A stretch of 56,634 nucleotides of DNA. Source: Bacteroidaceae bacterium (GTDB lineage Bacteria; Bacteroidota; Bacteroidia; Bacteroidales; Bacteroidaceae). The stretch is taken from NCBI GenBank assembly GCA_024398755.1, contig JAKSIQ010000008.1, positions 1 through 56,634 on the forward strand, given 5' to 3'. Position numbers and translations under genes: made by a program. Shown here in pieces: positions 27,985 to 37,396 of the stretch. Under the pieces are notes generated by a model. It saw only the letters and a list, made by a program, of their open reading frames with translations, was not told the origin of the DNA and made no database searches. Numbering within the stretch: the first letter of the stretch is position 1; the number at the start of each line of letters is the position of its first letter.

Positions 27985-29004
27985 ATGATAGAGAAGATAG
28001 AACAGCTGCTTGGTGAGATTGAAACACTCAAGGCACAGTCTGTTGAAGAGCTTGAAACGTTGCGTCTCAAATACTTGAGCAAGAAGGGTCTGATTAACGA
28101 CCTTATGGCCGATTTCCGCAATGTTCCTGCAGAACAGAAGAAGGTTGTAGGCCAGAAACTGAACGAACTCAAGACAAAGGCTCAGGACAAGATAAACGCC
28201 CTCAAAGAAGTCTTTGACGCTCAGAAGGCACAGGACGAAAAGCCTGATCTGACACGCACCGCTTATCCTGCCCCGCTTGGCACACGCCATCCGCTTACCA
28301 TTGTAAAAAACGAAATCATTGACATATTCTCACGCCTTGGTTTCGTTCTGGCCGACGGTCCCGAAGTTGAAGATGACTGGCATGTCTTCTCATCAATGAA
28401 CTTTGCCGAAGACCATCCTGCACGTGACATGCAGGATACTTTCTTCGTGGAATCGCATCCTGACATTATTCTGCGCACACACACTTCATCGGTCCAGAGC
28501 CGCGTAATGGAAGTTTCACAGCCTCCTATCCGCATTATCTGCCCGGGCCGCGTGTACCGCAACGAAGCCATAAGCTACCGCGCACACTGCTTCTTCCATC
28601 AGGTTGAGGCCCTGTACGTTGACAAGAACGTAAGTTTCAGCGACCTGAAGCAGGTGCTTCTGTATTTTGCACAGGAAATGTTCGGTCCTGAAACCAAGAT
28701 ACGTCTGCGTCCGAGCTACTTCCCATTCACCGAGCCATCGGCCGAAATGGATATAAGCTGCAACATCTGCGGCGGCAAGGGATGTCCTTTCTGTAAAGGC
28801 ACCGGTTGGGTTGAGATTCTCGGCTGCGGCATGGTTGATCCCAACGTGCTTGAACTGAACGGAATCAACAGCAAGGAATACAGCGGCTTTGCTCTCGGTA
28901 TGGGTATTGAGCGCATAACCAACCTCAAATATCAGGTCAAGGATTTGCGTATGTTCTCCGAGAACGACAAGCGCTTCCTTGAGGAATTTGAGTCAGCCAA
29001 CTGA
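27985..29004 (+). CDS. pheS: Phenylalanine--tRNA ligase alpha subunit
   Basis: A 339-residue catalytic alpha subunit of class II PheRS. The N-terminal coiled coil (about 1-85, IEKIEQLLGEIETLKAQ) binds tRNA-Phe. Catalytic motifs follow: HPLTIVKNEIIDIFSRLGF, motif 2 (RVYRNEAISYRAHCFFHQVEALYVD), RLRPSYFPFTEPSAEMD, and motif 3 (GIERITNLKYQVKDLR). A four-cysteine CNICGGKGCPFCKGTGW segment is present in the typical place. The start at 27985 matches the family; an upstream ATG at 27940 overlaps the promoter. pheT is not in the window. nth follows 5 bases after the stop. Confidence 0.97.
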   Translation: MIEKIEQLLGEIETLKAQSVEELETLRLKYLSKKGLINDLMADFRNVPAEQKKVVGQKLNELKTKAQDKINALKEVFDAQKAQDEKPDLTRTAYPAPLGTRHPLTIVKNEIIDIFSRLGFVLADGPEVEDDWHVFSSMNFAEDHPARDMQDTFFVESHPDIILRTHTSSVQSRVMEVSQPPIRIICPGRVYRNEAISYRAHCFFHQVEALYVDKNVSFSDLKQVLLYFAQEMFGPETKIRLRPSYFPFTEPSAEMDISCNICGGKGCPFCKGTGWVEILGCGMVDPNVLELNGINSKEYSGFALGMGIERITNLKYQVKDLRMFSENDKRFLEEFESAN

Positions 29005-29009
29005 TTCCA

Positions 29010-29696
29010 TTGACAAAAAAGGAACTGTACAGTACATGCAGCCGGTATTTCAGCCAGGCAATGCCTCAGGCCGATACCGAGCTGCATTTTTCGTCTCCAT
29101 ACCAGCTGCTTGTGGCTGTCATGCTGTCGGCGCAATGCACCGACAAGCGTGTCAACATGGTCACTCCTGCCCTGTTCCAGGCATTCCCATCGGTACAGGA
29201 ACTGTCCGAGGCATCGGTCAGTGACGTACTGCAATATGTAAAGAGTGTTTCTTATCCGAACGCCAAGGCCCAGCATCTGGTTGATATGGCTTCAGAGGTG
29301 GTAAAGCGCTTTGACGGGCAGATACCACAGAATATGGACGACCTTGTTTCACTTCCAGGTGTAGGCCGTAAAACCGCCAATGTCATGCTTGCCGTGGCTT
29401 TCGGTGACAGCGCCATGCCGGTCGATACCCATGTGTTCCGCGTGAGCCACCGCATCGGTCTTGTGCCTGACAGATGCACCACTCCGCTTAGTGTTGAAAA
29501 GGAACTTGTAAAATACTTTCCAAACGACATTCTGTCAAAAGCCCATCACTGGCTTCTGCTTCACGGCCGATACACCTGCACCGCCCGTGCACCAAAGTGT
29601 TTAGATTGCGGACTTCGCGACTGCTGCCGTCATTTTATCTCGAAACAGAAACATCAGCATTCCAACGGCCTGGCTCAACATTCCCGTCAGAACTGA
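29010..29696 (+). CDS. nth: Endonuclease III
   Basis: A 228-residue base-excision repair glycosylase/AP lyase that removes oxidised pyrimidines. The HhH motif LPGVGRKTA holds catalytic K121; catalytic D139 is in PVDTHVFRV; the [4Fe-4S] cluster ligands are C190-x6-C197-x2-C200-x5-C206. The start is a TTG at 29010, the only choice that gives the family N-terminus (MTKKELYSTC); no ATG is available between the pheS stop and the conserved core. The C-terminal 20 residues after the cluster are extra and overlap the MORN gene on the other strand by 62 bases. Confidence 0.93.
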   Translation: MTKKELYSTCSRYFSQAMPQADTELHFSSPYQLLVAVMLSAQCTDKRVNMVTPALFQAFPSVQELSEASVSDVLQYVKSVSYPNAKAQHLVDMASEVVKRFDGQIPQNMDDLVSLPGVGRKTANVMLAVAFGDSAMPVDTHVFRVSHRIGLVPDRCTTPLSVEKELVKYFPNDILSKAHHWLLLHGRYTCTARAPKCLDCGLRDCCRHFISKQKHQHSNGLAQHSRQN

Positions 29697-31161
29697 TAAA
29701 GGTGCCGTCACCGTGCTTGAGACCGTTCTCGTATTTTCCGATGTAATACGACCCGTCTGAATACCGTGTAATTCCATTGCCATTCTGTCTGTCTTCTTCA
29801 AATTGGCCGAAATAAACAGAACCGTCGGCAAATACAAGTGTACCCTGGCCGTTCATTTTATCATCTTCCCATTCTCCGGCATATTGTCTGCCGTCGGGCC
29901 ATACCATCAGTCCGACACCGTCCATCATGTTGTCTTCCCATTGTCCGATATACTGGCGGCCATCTGAAAACACGAACATTCCCATGCCGTTCTTTTCGTC
30001 ATTGTCAAGCTTGCCTGTATAAGTCTGTCCGTCAGAATCCTTCATGACGACATGTTCTTCAAGTGTTTTGCCGGCTATTATCTGGTCATAGAGCGTCATG
30101 ACGTCAAGAATATTGTCCGGCACATTCTTCTTTCCCTGGAATTTGTCATTTTTCCAAAGTCCTATCTGAGGCTTCTTGTCTGACTTATATCCTCCCAGAC
30201 CTGATCTCTTGCCGTTGCTCCATTCTCCGGCATATACCGATCCGTCCTGATATCTGCGGACTCCAAGTCCGTTCAGTTCGGGATTGCTCCAGTCTCCATA
30301 ATGCATGGTGCCGCCAGGCCATACCATTATTCCGTCGGCCAGTTCGTCATCGGCCAGTTCGCCGATGAATTTCCGTCCGTCAGGCCAGAAATAAGCGCCA
30401 CGGCCCTGTTTTTTGCCGTTGCTCCACTGGCCGGAATAGACACTGCCGTCGGCAGATACGAATATTCCCCTTCCTGAAAAGAGGTCGTTTTTCATTTCAC
30501 CGACATACTTGCGTCCATCGGGCCATACAATGATACCCATGCCCTGCATCTTGTTGTTTTTCCAATGTCCCACAGACATTTTTCCATCCGCAAAGAAATA
30601 TGCCCCCTGTTCCTGGGCGTCATGGTTGAATACACCGACTGTCCTGTCGCCGTTCCGCCATTGGAACACTCCAAGTCCCTCAAACTCGCCTTCCGAGTAT
30701 TCACCTGTGTGCTTCCTTCCATCCTGCCAAACTGTAATGCCGCATCCTTCCTGGACATCATCTTTCATCTGGCCGGAATATATTTTACCGTTCGAAAAAG
30801 AGTACTTGCCAATGCCATCCCGGTGATTGTATTTGAACTGGCCTTCGTATTCGTCACCGTCAGGCCAGGTCATCTTGCCTTTGCCGTGTTTCAGGTCATT
30901 TTTGAATTCACCTGCATATCTGGCACCGCCTGGCCAGTCATATGTTCCATGTCCTTCCAGTTTGCCGTTCCTGAAATCCCCGCTGTATTGCTCACCATTC
31001 GCATATTTCAGAGTGCCATAGCCGTTGGGCAGACCGTTGCGGACTTCGCCGGAATAGACAGAACCGTTTTCTGACGTGATGACATCATTTTGTGAATGCG
31101 CGGGTAATGAAACCGACGCTGCCATGTACAATATGGGCAATATTACCGGGAGTCTGCTCAT
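29635..31161 (-). CDS. Secreted MORN-repeat protein
   Basis: A 508-residue protein with a signal peptide (start MSRLPVILPIL at 31161, cut near AHSQ) followed by about 20 MORN repeats of 22-23 residues, e.g. YSGEVRNGLPNGYGTL, YEGQFKYNHRDGIGKY, YAGEWEDDKMNGQGTL. The repeats form an extended beta-sheet rod. MORN proteins are mostly cytosolic scaffolds in eukaryotes; in Bacteroidota, exported ones are common but lack assigned function. One repeat near the middle (KKPQIGLWKNDKFQGKKNVP) is followed by a 25-residue non-repeat linker that splits the array into about 14 and 6 repeats. It is divergent from pgk and convergent with nth (62-base overlap). Confidence 0.88.
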   Translation of the reverse strand: MSRLPVILPILYMAASVSLPAHSQNDVITSENGSVYSGEVRNGLPNGYGTLKYANGEQYSGDFRNGKLEGHGTYDWPGGARYAGEFKNDLKHGKGKMTWPDGDEYEGQFKYNHRDGIGKYSFSNGKIYSGQMKDDVQEGCGITVWQDGRKHTGEYSEGEFEGLGVFQWRNGDRTVGVFNHDAQEQGAYFFADGKMSVGHWKNNKMQGMGIIVWPDGRKYVGEMKNDLFSGRGIFVSADGSVYSGQWSNGKKQGRGAYFWPDGRKFIGELADDELADGIMVWPGGTMHYGDWSNPELNGLGVRRYQDGSVYAGEWSNGKRSGLGGYKSDKKPQIGLWKNDKFQGKKNVPDNILDVMTLYDQIIAGKTLEEHVVMKDSDGQTYTGKLDNDEKNGMGMFVFSDGRQYIGQWEDNMMDGVGLMVWPDGRQYAGEWEDDKMNGQGTLVFADGSVYFGQFEEDRQNGNGITRYSDGSYYIGKYENGLKHGDGTFISSDGNVEPGRWNADVSVSR

Positions 31162-31190
31162 ACCTATAAATGAAAAAATGATTATTTTGG

Positions 31191-31199
31191 GCAAATATA
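31191..31199 (-). promoter_or_regulatory. -7 box for the MORN gene
   Basis: Minus strand reads TATATTTGC (perfect TAnnTTTGC), 29 bases upstream of the ATG at 31161. Confidence 0.5.
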
Positions 31200-31231
31200 G
31201 TTTTTTTGTGACATATGTCAGGTAAATTGTC

Positions 31232-31240
31232 TAAATTTGC
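31232..31240 (+). promoter_or_regulatory. -7 box for pgk
   Basis: TAAATTTGC is a perfect -7 box 38 bases upstream of the pgk ATG. A TTTG lies 23 bases before it (31205-31208), slightly far for a standard -33. Confidence 0.55.
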
Positions 31241-31278
31241 GGTACAAAATGACTCAAAACTATTAAATCATTGATATT

Positions 31279-32544
31279 ATGACAATTGACAAATTCAATT
31301 TTGCTGGAAAGAAGGCAATAGTCCGCGTTGACTTCAATGTGCCTATTCAGGATGGTAAAATCACTGACATGACCCGTATCAACGGTGCTCTTCCAACACT
31401 CAAGCTTATTCTTGACGGTGGCGGTTCACTCATCATCATGAGCCACATGGGCAAGCCTAAAGGCAAGGTTAAGAAAGAACTCTCACTGGGTCAGATTGTT
31501 GATGCAGTAAGCGGTGCTCTCGGTGCACCTGTAAAGTTCGCTCCTGACTGCGCCAAGGCACAGGAGGCTGCTGCAGCCCTGAAGCCGGGTGAAGTTCTGC
31601 TGCTTGAAAATCTTCGCTTCTACCCTGAAGAGGAAGGCAAACCAGTAGGAATTGAAAAGGATGATCCTGCATATGAAGATGCCAAGAAGGCCATGAAGGC
31701 AAGCCAGAAGGAATTTGCAAAGACTCTTGCAAGTTACGCTGACTGCTATGTAATGGATGCATTCGGCACAGCTCACCGTAAGCATGCTTCTACAGCTGTA
31801 ATCGCTGACTACTTTGATGCTGACCACAAGATGCTGGGTCTGCTCATGGAGAAGGAAGTTCAGGCTGTTGACAACGTTCTGAGCAACATCAAGCGTCCGT
31901 TCGTGGCCATCATGGGCGGCAGCAAGGTATCGACCAAGATCGGTATCATCGAGAACCTGCTCGGCAAGGTTGACAAGCTCATTCTCTGCGGAGGTATGAC
32001 ATACACATTCTCAAAGGCTCACGACGGCAAGATCGGCAATTCAATCGTTGAACTTGACAAGATTGACGTAGCTCTGGGCGTTGAGGAAATGGCAAAGAAG
32101 AATGGCGTAGAACTGGTTCTCGGTGAGGATTCAGTATGCTGCACCGGTTATGACTTCTCAACATTCTCAGTCAAGGAAGGTGCCAAAATCAAGGTATTCC
32201 CATCGAATGCCATTGAAGACGGATGGGATGGTCTTGATGCAGGTCCTGTCAGCCGTGAGAAGTTCGCCAAGGCAATTGAAGGCGCCAAGACCATTCTGTG
32301 GAACGGTCCTGCCGGATGCTTTGAATGCGAAGAATTCACAGCCGGTTCACGTGCTATAGGTGAAGCCATTGCCAAGGCTACAAAGGAAGGTGCTTTCTCA
32401 CTGATTGGCGGCGGCGATTCAGTTGCCTGCGTGAACAAGTTCGGTCTTGCAGATCAGGTAAGCTACATTTCAACCGGTGGCGGTGCTCTTCTTGAAGCAA
32501 TCGAGGGTAAGGTTCTGCCGGGAGTAGCAGCCATCAAGGGCTGA
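31279..32544 (+). CDS. pgk: Phosphoglycerate kinase
   Basis: A 421-residue glycolytic kinase interconverting 1,3-bisphosphoglycerate/ADP and 3-phosphoglycerate/ATP. Substrate-binding [19 protein letters not shown] (residues 14-32), the SHMGKPKG loop, [24 protein letters not shown], the ATP-site [17 protein letters not shown], and the C-terminal [15 protein letters not shown] and [19 protein letters not shown] are all present and intact. The insertion around 125-145 ([19 protein letters not shown]) is usual in Bacteroidota Pgk. Followed by a good intrinsic terminator. Confidence 0.98.
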   Translation: MTIDKFNFAGKKAIVRVDFNVPIQDGKITDMTRINGALPTLKLILDGGGSLIIMSHMGKPKGKVKKELSLGQIVDAVSGALGAPVKFAPDCAKAQEAAAALKPGEVLLLENLRFYPEEEGKPVGIEKDDPAYEDAKKAMKASQKEFAKTLASYADCYVMDAFGTAHRKHASTAVIADYFDADHKMLGLLMEKEVQAVDNVLSNIKRPFVAIMGGSKVSTKIGIIENLLGKVDKLILCGGMTYTFSKAHDGKIGNSIVELDKIDVALGVEEMAKKNGVELVLGEDSVCCTGYDFSTFSVKEGAKIKVFPSNAIEDGWDGLDAGPVSREKFAKAIEGAKTILWNGPAGCFECEEFTAGSRAIGEAIAKATKEGAFSLIGGGDSVACVNKFGLADQVSYISTGGGALLEAIEGKVLPGVAAIKG

Positions 32545-32570
32545 TTGCTCGGTTGAATTGGAATATTATG

Positions 32571-32610
32571 GCGGGTGTCCCCTTTCAAAGGGACATCCGC
32601 TTTCTTTTTC
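32571..32610 (+). terminator. Intrinsic terminator of pgk
   Basis: GCGGGTGTCCC / GGGACATCCGC stem (one G-U) with a loop of about 8 bases, followed by TTTCTTTTTC. Confidence 0.85.
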
Positions 32611-32623
32611 GGGTTGAATTGCT

Positions 32624-32632
32624 TAACTTCGC
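32624..32632 (+). promoter_or_regulatory. -7-like box for the TPR gene
   Basis: TAACTTCGC, one mismatch from TAnnTTTGC, 17 bases upstream of the ATG at 32650. An ATG at 32643 runs into a stop after four codons, so 32650 is the start. Confidence 0.35.
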
Positions 32633-32649
32633 GAAAAACAAAATGACAG

Positions 32650-34809
32650 ATGACTGACCGGAAGACACTGACTGACAAATGCGCACAGACAAGGGAACTT
32701 ATCCTTGATTCAAGGCTGCTTGACGCAATAAGCGTGATGCAGGCAGTTAGCATGGGCATCGATGACTGGTCAGTCAGTTCCAGACTTCAGGAACTGGCAG
32801 ATTCCTACAGGACCATGCTCAGGTATTTCTCTGAAGGAGTGAAAGATGACCGCCGTCAGGTCCTGTATGACGGGCTCCGCCGTCAGGCGCTGCTGCTGGT
32901 CGATGACATTCAGCGTGCCAGCCTTATTCCGGACTCAATGGATCTGTACTATCAATACATCAGATTGCACAGAAACCCACGAACCATTGGACGAATACAG
33001 CAGTCATTGGAACTTACGTCCGGTACAGCCGGCCAATGGGACGCAAACGCATCGGCCATGCACGAGCGTGACATTCACGAACTGTTCGGCTGCATCTGGA
33101 CCAGCGCTCTATGGACAGCCGAAGAACAGGCGCAGGCCATTGAATTCCTGAATTCAGCACAAGTCAGGGACATTGACAAGCCTGTAGTGGTTAGTGCGGT
33201 GACAATTGCCCTGCTCCACCGCTTCGATCCGGTCAAGATGCAGTTTCTTGTGACCGTTGCAGCCATGACCGATGTCATGCTGTCCGTGCGCGCTCTTGTT
33301 GGTCTGGCTTTGACTGTAAGTTGTCATGAACCTGTTCTTGGACTTTTTCCGTCTGTCACAGACCAGATTTCCCTGCTTACAGACATGCCCGGTCTGAAGG
33401 ATAGAATGCTGGTTTGCCAGATGGCTTTGCTGATGTGCCGGGAAACGAACGAGATTGACCGGCGCATGCGTGAGGAAATAATACCCGGAATGCTGAAGGA
33501 GCAGAAGATAGGAGAAATTCTGACCGATGAACTGACCGGTGACGATGCAAGCCCCGATTGGACGGAATGGATTGACAAGACAGACATGAAAGACAGTCTT
33601 ATGGAAATGACCGAGCTCCAGATGGAAGGGGCCGATGTCTACATGAGCACTTTTTCGAATCTGAAGTCGTTTCCCATGTTCAGAGAGCCTTCTAACTGGC
33701 TTCGTGTCTTTGACGTTGAGCAGCCTGATGTAAGAAACAGTCTTCATGACAGCGACTTTCTGAACTCGGCACTTGGCCGCTCTATTGTGTCGAGCGGCAC
33801 TTTCTGCAATTCTGACAAATTCTCGTTTTTACTCACGCTGTCACAGATTCCCAAACAGCAGCGTGACATGATTGCAGGACAGATTGAAGGCGATATTGAA
33901 CGTAACAATCATGACGTTTCAAGCGAATATAATTCCATAAAGCAACAGGAGCAGACATTCGCGCGTCAGTACTGCCAGGACCTGTACCGTTTCTTCAAGC
34001 TTTTTTATCGCAGACATGAATTCCAGGATCCGTTTCTCGGAAATATGAACCTTACCGACAATCGGGTCCTGTCACAGTTCCTGAACGATGACAAAGCCAT
34101 GCGTGACATTGCATCGTGGCTGCTGAAAAAGAAATACTATCCAGAAAGCGCCATCCTTCTTACACGTATGGAATCGCAGGCCAGCAGTTATTCTACAGAT
34201 CCTGTCTTCTATCAGCAGCTTGGATATGCCATGCAGCATTCAGGCCATTGGGAGCAGGCTCTGGAATCTTATTTCAAAGCAGACCTGCTACAGCCCGATA
34301 ATGTATGGACATTGCGTCACATGGCGCAGTGCCATAGAGTGCTCCATGCTCCCGACAAGGCTTTGGAACTGTTGCTGGAAGCGGAGAAATCGGCCCCGGA
34401 CAACCTGTCGCTGCAGATTCAGATAGGTGACTGCCTGCTTGAAATGGAAGATTATGACCAGGCTCTGTCACGTTTTTTCAAAGTTGATTATCTGAAGCCC
34501 GAATATCCGAAAGCGTGGCGTGCCATTGCATGGTGCGCATTTCTGGCCGGCCGGTACGACAAGGCATCGGTCTATTACGACAAACTGACGTCCGTATCTG
34601 AAAACGGAACCGATTTTCTGAACGCAGGTCATAACTGCTGGATTCAGGGACAGACCGACCTGGCAATCCAGTTCTACAGAAAAAGCCAGGAGCACATGCA
34701 GAGACATGATTTTGTAGAAGAATTCCAAAAGGACATCCCCACTCTGATTGAAAAAGGCATTGACGAAAATGAAATACCCCTTATGATGGACTGCATTGAC
34801 CGATTTTGA
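32650..34809 (+). CDS. Tetratricopeptide-repeat protein
   Basis: A 719-residue protein without a signal peptide. The first 460 residues are helical and unassigned. From about 495 to 690 there are about five TPR units: PVFYQQLGYAMQHSGHWEQALESYFKA, NVWTLRHMAQCHRVLHAPDKALELLLEA, NLSLQIQIGDCLLEMEDYDQALSRFFKV, KAWRAIAWCAFLAGRYDKASVYYDKL and FLNAGHNCWIQGQTDLAIQFYRKS. It is a likely cytoplasmic protein-interaction scaffold; the partner is unknown. The family is widespread in Bacteroidales. No operon partner: pgk's terminator precedes it and a promoter follows. Confidence 0.82.
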   Translation: MTDRKTLTDKCAQTRELILDSRLLDAISVMQAVSMGIDDWSVSSRLQELADSYRTMLRYFSEGVKDDRRQVLYDGLRRQALLLVDDIQRASLIPDSMDLYYQYIRLHRNPRTIGRIQQSLELTSGTAGQWDANASAMHERDIHELFGCIWTSALWTAEEQAQAIEFLNSAQVRDIDKPVVVSAVTIALLHRFDPVKMQFLVTVAAMTDVMLSVRALVGLALTVSCHEPVLGLFPSVTDQISLLTDMPGLKDRMLVCQMALLMCRETNEIDRRMREEIIPGMLKEQKIGEILTDELTGDDASPDWTEWIDKTDMKDSLMEMTELQMEGADVYMSTFSNLKSFPMFREPSNWLRVFDVEQPDVRNSLHDSDFLNSALGRSIVSSGTFCNSDKFSFLLTLSQIPKQQRDMIAGQIEGDIERNNHDVSSEYNSIKQQEQTFARQYCQDLYRFFKLFYRRHEFQDPFLGNMNLTDNRVLSQFLNDDKAMRDIASWLLKKKYYPESAILLTRMESQASSYSTDPVFYQQLGYAMQHSGHWEQALESYFKADLLQPDNVWTLRHMAQCHRVLHAPDKALELLLEAEKSAPDNLSLQIQIGDCLLEMEDYDQALSRFFKVDYLKPEYPKAWRAIAWCAFLAGRYDKASVYYDKLTSVSENGTDFLNAGHNCWIQGQTDLAIQFYRKSQEHMQRHDFVEEFQKDIPTLIEKGIDENEIPLMMDCIDRF

Positions 34810-34827
34810 TTTCTTTTTGTCAACAGC

Positions 34828-34860
34828 TTTTATCTTTTCCCTATATTTGCACTAATAGAA
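34828..34860 (+). promoter_or_regulatory. Promoter of the GH43-like gene
   Basis: TTTT (34828-34831), a 20-base spacer, then TATATTTGC (34852-34860), a perfect -7 box. The ATG is 34 bases downstream. Confidence 0.55.
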
Positions 34861-34894
34861 GATAGAATAATTAATAACCAATCAATACTTTGAA

Positions 34895-37036
34895 ATGAAA
34901 GCCAACAGACTTTTCGTGATGCTGTGCGCATCAGCTCTGGTTCTGGGTACACAGAATGCGGACGCAAAGAAGACCGTTGACGGCGAGCGTCTCAAGCCGT
35001 CGGAAAGGTATGTACACGATCTGGGTGCCAACCCGTATCTTCCACTTTGGGAACATGTTCCGGATGGAGAACCTCATGTATTTGAAGATCCTGACCATCC
35101 AGGCAAATACCGTGCATATATAATCGGTTCACACGATGTAAGATTCGGTTCATACTGCGGTCCCGATATCCGTATGTGGTCAGCTCCTATTGAAGATTTG
35201 AACTCATGGCGTGACGAAGGTCCTATTTTCACATTCCAGGCATCAAACGGACAGTGGGACGTCATGTATGCTCCTGATATGGCCGAGGTCATTGAAAAGG
35301 ACGAAAAGGGCAAAGACGTAAAGGTTTATTATCTGTATCCTCATTCACGTGGTCCGAGACGTGAGGCCATGGTCTGCAAAGGCTATCGTCCTGACGGTCC
35401 TTTCACTCCCATCAACCTTGATGAAAACGAGGCTGCCGTTGAGGGAAGCTGTATCGGCTTTGACCCGTCGGTTTTCATTGAAAAGATTGATGACCCCAAT
35501 GATCCTGACTATGCAAAGGGTTTCCGCGCATACGCATACTGGGGCTTCCAGCATTCCACATTCGGCCAGCTTGACCAGAATACAATGTACACTGTCCGTG
35601 AGCCGAAGTCTGAAAATCTCATAGATCCGTTCCTCCCTGTAGGCAATGGCCAGCAGCGCGGCAGATTCGGTGCTGCAGCCGATGCTCCTGCACCAAAATA
35701 TGCCATTGCTGAAGGCCAGCAGCCAACCGACTTCAACTTCTTTGAAGCCTCGTCAATTCGCAAGGTCGGCAACAAGTACGTCATGATTTTCTCAGGCCAT
35801 TCAGGTACAGAATACGGTCTCAGTTCAACCAATTCGGCTCTGCGTTACTGCTATGCCGATGCTCCTAGCGGTCCATGGTACAGTGGCGGCGTTGCAGTTG
35901 ACTCACGCGGCGTCACTCTGAATGAAGACGGCACCAAACTTATAACCACCAACTATGCTCACAATACTCACGGAAGCATACAGCAGATTGGCGACCAGTG
36001 GTACATTTTCTATCACCGTCCTCCACGTGGCTTCGGCAATGCCCGTGAAAGTGTAGTTGCTCCTATCAAGGTTGAGTGGGACGAGAAGCCATGCTCCGAA
36101 GGCGGTAAGGTTGTTCTGAGCGGTTACGATGTTTCCAGAGACCAGATTTGGGATGCCAAGGCATCGAACGGTGACCATTATACCGGTGCAGAAGTCACAT
36201 CAGAAGGTTTCAACGTGTATGGTCTGAATCCTTACGGTTACTATTCAGCAGGTATCGCATGCTTCTTCTACAATCCTAACGGCCGTCAGATTGCTCTGAA
36301 CGACACATGGGATGTCTGGGCAAACGAAATGACCGCCGATATTGAAAGCGGTGACATTATCGGTTACAAGTACTTCGGCTTTGGTGGTCTTGCCAAGGAT
36401 GCCAACGGTGTCAAGGCATTTGATGCTACCACTTCAAAGAAGCACACCTCACTCAACGTATGGCTCACCTCAAAGACCGAAGGCGGTTTCACCATCAAGG
36501 TCATGATGGACGGTCCTTGGAAGAACGATGTCTGGAACGGAAAAATGATTGGCAAGATCAAGGTTCCTTCATCAGCATCAAAGGAAAAGATTGAAAAGTA
36601 CACGATTGACGTATCTGAATTCGTAGATGACATTCAGGGCAAGCGCGCTATCTATTTCGTGTTCGATGCTGCCGTTGACGGTCCTACCTGCACATTCTAC
36701 GGCATGGGATTCAGCCCGGCTGTTACAGCGCTCAAACGTCCTGTTCCTCCTACCCTGAACGTCACAATTGGCGGCAAGGCAATAGAACTGCCTGCAACTC
36801 CAGTACGTTCAACCGAGGCCAACGGTTACGTGAACAACGAACATTACGAAATGGATTACAAGCTTGAACCTGGCCAGAGTTCAAAGGTCAAGGTTGAGTG
36901 CCTGTGGTCAACAATGCAGTTCTGGGTTGACCAGGTCAAGGGTGACGAAGGCTCCGCCCTCATTACCGCTACCTACCTCTACCCAGGTACATCCAGCATG
37001 CAGACCAAGTACTACAAGATCAACATCAGCAAGTAA
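34895..37036 (+). CDS. Secreted GH43-like glycoside hydrolase
   Basis: A 713-residue enzyme with a signal peptide (MKANRLFVMLCASALVLG... ADA). The five-bladed propeller of family 43 shows its three acids in order: D65 (PHVFEDPDHPGKY), D190 (GFDPSVFIEK) and E284 (FFEASSIRK), and a HGSIQQIGDQWYIFYHR blade with the conserved His. Family 43 hydrolyses xylo- or arabino-linkages; subfamily and substrate cannot be fixed by eye. Residues about 440-615 resemble a CBM6-type beta-sandwich, and the last 80 residues form another small beta domain. It has its own promoter and terminator, outside any SusCD locus. Confidence 0.85.
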   Translation: MKANRLFVMLCASALVLGTQNADAKKTVDGERLKPSERYVHDLGANPYLPLWEHVPDGEPHVFEDPDHPGKYRAYIIGSHDVRFGSYCGPDIRMWSAPIEDLNSWRDEGPIFTFQASNGQWDVMYAPDMAEVIEKDEKGKDVKVYYLYPHSRGPRREAMVCKGYRPDGPFTPINLDENEAAVEGSCIGFDPSVFIEKIDDPNDPDYAKGFRAYAYWGFQHSTFGQLDQNTMYTVREPKSENLIDPFLPVGNGQQRGRFGAAADAPAPKYAIAEGQQPTDFNFFEASSIRKVGNKYVMIFSGHSGTEYGLSSTNSALRYCYADAPSGPWYSGGVAVDSRGVTLNEDGTKLITTNYAHNTHGSIQQIGDQWYIFYHRPPRGFGNARESVVAPIKVEWDEKPCSEGGKVVLSGYDVSRDQIWDAKASNGDHYTGAEVTSEGFNVYGLNPYGYYSAGIACFFYNPNGRQIALNDTWDVWANEMTADIESGDIIGYKYFGFGGLAKDANGVKAFDATTSKKHTSLNVWLTSKTEGGFTIKVMMDGPWKNDVWNGKMIGKIKVPSSASKEKIEKYTIDVSEFVDDIQGKRAIYFVFDAAVDGPTCTFYGMGFSPAVTALKRPVPPTLNVTIGGKAIELPATPVRSTEANGYVNNEHYEMDYKLEPGQSSKVKVECLWSTMQFWVDQVKGDEGSALITATYLYPGTSSMQTKYYKINISK

Positions 37037-37056
37037 CAATCTGCCTGCAACAAAAC

Positions 37057-37091
37057 AAAAGGGGGTGACTTTTTGAGTCATCCCCTTTTTT
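37057..37091 (+). terminator. Intrinsic terminator of the GH43-like gene
   Basis: AAAAGGGGGTGACT / AGTCATCCCCTTTT stem (one G-U) with a short TTTTG loop and a terminal T-run; 20 bases after the stop codon. Confidence 0.85.
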
Positions 37092-37157
37092 CGGTTTGCC
37101 CAGCACGAACGTATTCTAACGGGTGAATACGCTTCCTCGCGGGCTGAGGGTGGAAAT

Positions 37158-37188
37158 AAAAAAAGAGGTTCGGAATGAACCTCTTTTT
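37158..37188 (-). terminator. Terminator of tRNA-Ser
   Basis: AAAAGAGGTTC / GAACCTCTTTT stem around a 5-base loop, with T-runs on either strand. It lies 4 bases beyond the tRNA 3' end. Confidence 0.85.
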
Positions 37189-37192
37189 GGAG

Positions 37193-37277
37193 CGGAAGCT
37201 GAGGGATTCGAACCCCCGGTACGTTTCCGTACGCCGGTTTTCAAGACCGGTGCTATCGACCACTCAGCCAAACTTCC
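37193..37277 (-). tRNA. tRNA-Ser (anticodon UGA)
   Basis: An 85-nt class II tRNA on the minus strand. Acceptor arms GGAAGTT and AGCTTCC pair with one G-U; discriminator G; CCA not encoded. Anticodon stem CCGGT/ACCGG encloses loop CTTGAAA, giving TGA, which reads UCA and related serine codons. The long variable arm is CGTACGGAAACGTAC-type, as expected for serine. Confidence 0.95.
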
Positions 37278-37396
37278 ATGCTTCGGAACACCCTTTCGGA
37301 ATGTCCATCCTTAGCGGGCACAAAGGTGGGGAGAATATTTGGTTTGGCAAAGTATATACCAGATTTTTTTCTTTAATTTGCGTAAAAATAACGGCT

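Noticed and set aside
37175-37396. N-terminal extension of the DUF389 protein
   Set aside because: It would translate across tRNA-Ser; the conserved N-terminus begins at 37397.
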